64,000 bases of DNA, taken from the NCBI GenBank assembly GCA_902797435.1, contig CADBSV010000044.1:1-64000 (forward strand), in the 5' to 3' direction. The position numbers and the translations under genes are program-made. This stretch comes from an uncultured Bacteroidia bacterium. GTDB lineage: Bacteria; Bacteroidota; Bacteroidia; Bacteroidales; UBA932. Shown in pieces: positions 62,551 through 64,000 of this stretch. Under the pieces are notes generated by a model, which did not search any database, was not told the DNA's origin, and saw only the letters and a program-made list of their open reading frames with translations. Position 1 is the first letter of the stretch, and each line of letters opens with the position of its first letter.

Positions 62551-63801
62551 ATGGAGAGGAAAGAATTCGAAGTAATGGCCCCTGCGGGGAATTTTGAGTG
62601 TCTTGCAGCAGCTATCCAGGGAGGCGCCGATTCGGTTTATTTCGGGGTCGGCCACCTTAACATGCGCTCGCATTCGGCCAACAATTTCTCTGCGGACGAC
62701 CTGCAGGCGGTGGTGCAGCAGTGCCACGAGGCCGGCGTCAAGGCTTATCTGACACTCAATATCTGCCTGTATCCGGAAGACCTTCCTTCAATGCGAAGCA
62801 CCCTCGATGCGGCCAAGGCGGCCGGAGTGGATGCCATAATAGCTTCCGACATGGCCTGCATATCGTACTGCCGGAAGATAGGCCTCGAAGTCCATATCTC
62901 TACGCAGCTGAGCATTTCCAACGCCGAAGCCCTGCGGTTCTACAGCAGTTTCGCCGATGTGGTTGTGCTGGCGCGGGAACTGAATCTCATGCAGGTAAAG
63001 GAGATTTCCTCCGCAATCCGGGAAGAGGGGATATGCGGGCCGTCAGGACTGCCTGTGCGCATAGAAATGTTCGTTCACGGAGCCCTTTGCATGGCGGTCA
63101 GCGGAAAGTGCTATATGAGCCTCCATACCTACGGACAGTCGGCCAACCGCGGGGCCTGTCTGCAGATATGCCGCAGAGGATACGAGGTTACCGACCTTGA
63201 AACCGGGGGCAGCCTGAATATCGACCATGAGTACATAATGTCTCCTAAAGACCTGTGTACCATAGAATTCCTTGACAAGATGGCGGATGCCGGAGTGAGG
63301 GTGTTCAAGATAGAGGGAAGGGCCAGGAGCGCCGAATATGTAAAGCGCTGCACATCTGTGTACCGGGAGGCGGCGGATGCCATCTGCGACGGAACGTTCA
63401 CCCCCGAATTTGCCGCCGGGCTCAAAGCAAAGCTGGCGGAAGTGTTCAACAGGGGCTTCTGGGACGGCTATTATCAGGGTGCGCGCCTTGGCGAGTGGAG
63501 CTCGGTTTACGGCACCCAGGCCACCCGGCGAAAGGTCTATCTGGGAAAAGTGACCAACTGGTTCTCCAGGTTGGGCGTGGCCGAAATCAAGGTGGAGACT
63601 ACCGACCTGCACAAGGGAGACACCCTGCTGGCCATAGGGGCCACGACAGGCGTTCTGGAGTTCCCGGCAGAAGACATTCGTCTCGAACTCACCCCCGTGG
63701 AAGTGGTTCCGAAGGGGTCGCTGTGCTCCGTGAAAGTAACTGGCAAAAATTTTGAAAGGGTACATCGCGGCGATAAGATATTTATATGGAAAGAAGTATA
63801 A
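62551..63801 (+). CDS. U32 family peptidase-like tRNA hydroxylation protein
   Basis: The 416-residue protein has the U32 signature EMFVHGALCMAVSGKCYMS with the cysteines GACLQICRR, the probable iron-sulfur ligands. Members such as TrhP take part in prephenate-dependent hydroxylation of uridine-34 in tRNA; RlhA, in the same family, modifies 23S rRNA. Which one applies is not certain. ATG 62551 suits the -7 box; the longer frame overlaps MATE. Confidence 0.9.
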   Translation: MERKEFEVMAPAGNFECLAAAIQGGADSVYFGVGHLNMRSHSANNFSADDLQAVVQQCHEAGVKAYLTLNICLYPEDLPSMRSTLDAAKAAGVDAIIASDMACISYCRKIGLEVHISTQLSISNAEALRFYSSFADVVVLARELNLMQVKEISSAIREEGICGPSGLPVRIEMFVHGALCMAVSGKCYMSLHTYGQSANRGACLQICRRGYEVTDLETGGSLNIDHEYIMSPKDLCTIEFLDKMADAGVRVFKIEGRARSAEYVKRCTSVYREAADAICDGTFTPEFAAGLKAKLAEVFNRGFWDGYYQGARLGEWSSVYGTQATRRKVYLGKVTNWFSRLGVAEIKVETTDLHKGDTLLAIGATTGVLEFPAEDIRLELTPVEVVPKGSLCSVKVTGKNFERVHRGDKIFIWKEV

Positions 63802-64000
63802 AAAGACTTTTGACGTGGGCTTTCGCCCTTTGCACCCTTGCCCTCTCCGGCATACCGGCCGGGGCCCAGAGCAAGAGTTTCAACCTGTCCCGCTGGATGC
63901 AGACGCAGTCGGCCCTTCTGCAGGAGCTTAACCGCAGCTATGTGGATTCCCTCCCCGTGGAGAGGATGCAGAAGGCCGGAATAGACGCGATGCTCTCGAC
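63786..64000 (+). CDS. S41-type C-terminal processing peptidase (5' part)
   Basis: The gene starts at ATG 63786, overlapping the U32 gene by 16 bp, and runs off the right edge. The 71 visible residues have a signal peptide (MERSIKRLLTWAFALCTLALSG...GAQ) and the N-terminal S41 lead RSYVDSLPVERMQKAGIDAML. This segment in Bacteroidota precedes a PDZ and S41 protease domain. The catalytic part lies outside the window. Confidence 0.75.
   Translation, partial: MERSIKRLLTWAFALCTLALSGIPAGAQSKSFNLSRWMQTQSALLQELNRSYVDSLPVERMQKAGIDAMLS

Overview
This is a 64 kb stretch of a Bacteroidota chromosome, most likely order Bacteroidales. The evidence is Bacteroides-type promoter boxes (TTTG, about 20 bp, TAnnTTTG), the near absence of Shine-Dalgarno sites, TonB-dependent receptors paired with BACON and DUF5689 lipoproteins, fimbrillin-like and Fib_succ lipoproteins, a Porin_10 protein, and a gliding-class M13/M3/S41 peptidase set. 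The genus cannot be fixed from the sequence alone.

Accessory left end (1-7600). It begins with what looks like the right border of an integrated element: a 21-bp copy of the 3' end of a serine-type tRNA, followed by a terminator hairpin, with a promoter pointing off the left edge. Inward lies a compact minus-strand operon of three nuclease-like genes: a miniature MmeI-like protein that keeps the PD-(D/E)XK site but has lost the methyltransferase core, a DUF262-HNH protein, and a CoiA-like nuclease. It is followed by a lipoprotein gene broken by a 7-bp tandem duplication, an HNH gene apparently split by an 8-A run, a 51-residue zinc ribbon, and an AbiE toxin-antitoxin pair. The first 5 kb is visibly more AT-rich than the rest.

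Housekeeping block (7600-18060, minus strand): dut, a TonB-like protein, udk, asnS, an ExbB/ExbD transport cluster, ansA, tatD, dprA, queA and a NUDIX hydrolase. Next comes a plus-strand surface-protein group (18237-24650): a small peptide, a Fib_succ lipoprotein, a fimbrillin/serine-hydrolase fusion, and a membrane AraC regulator that has a beta-propeller sensor but no histidine kinase. Then follow an rRNA methyltransferase, an M13 peptidase, a FtsX-type permease, a lytic transglycosylase and a Porin_10 protein. An AmgK-like kinase, a DivIC/FtsB protein and a MurU-like transferase suggest MurNAc recycling. metK carries a SAM-II-like riboswitch.

Probable nucleic-acid acquisition locus (38518-53044): an Oar-like TonB receptor, a BACON lipoprotein, a lipoprotein made of OB-like repeats, a secreted NUC1 endonuclease, a secreted EEP-family enzyme, a second TonB receptor and a DUF5689 lipoprotein. 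Together they would bind, cut and import extracellular DNA or RNA. It runs directly into M3 peptidase, gpmA, manA and rnr. The right end holds a YgjP-like metalloprotease, a polyprenyl synthase, rsgA, a MATE transporter, a U32 peptidase and the start of an S41 peptidase.

Two window-wide patterns stand out. About ten genes have the promoter -7 box only 4-9 bp before the start codon, implying leaderless mRNAs. Three essential genes (metK, rnr, rsgA) carry in-frame, hairpin-rich insertions, two of which share a common core sequence.
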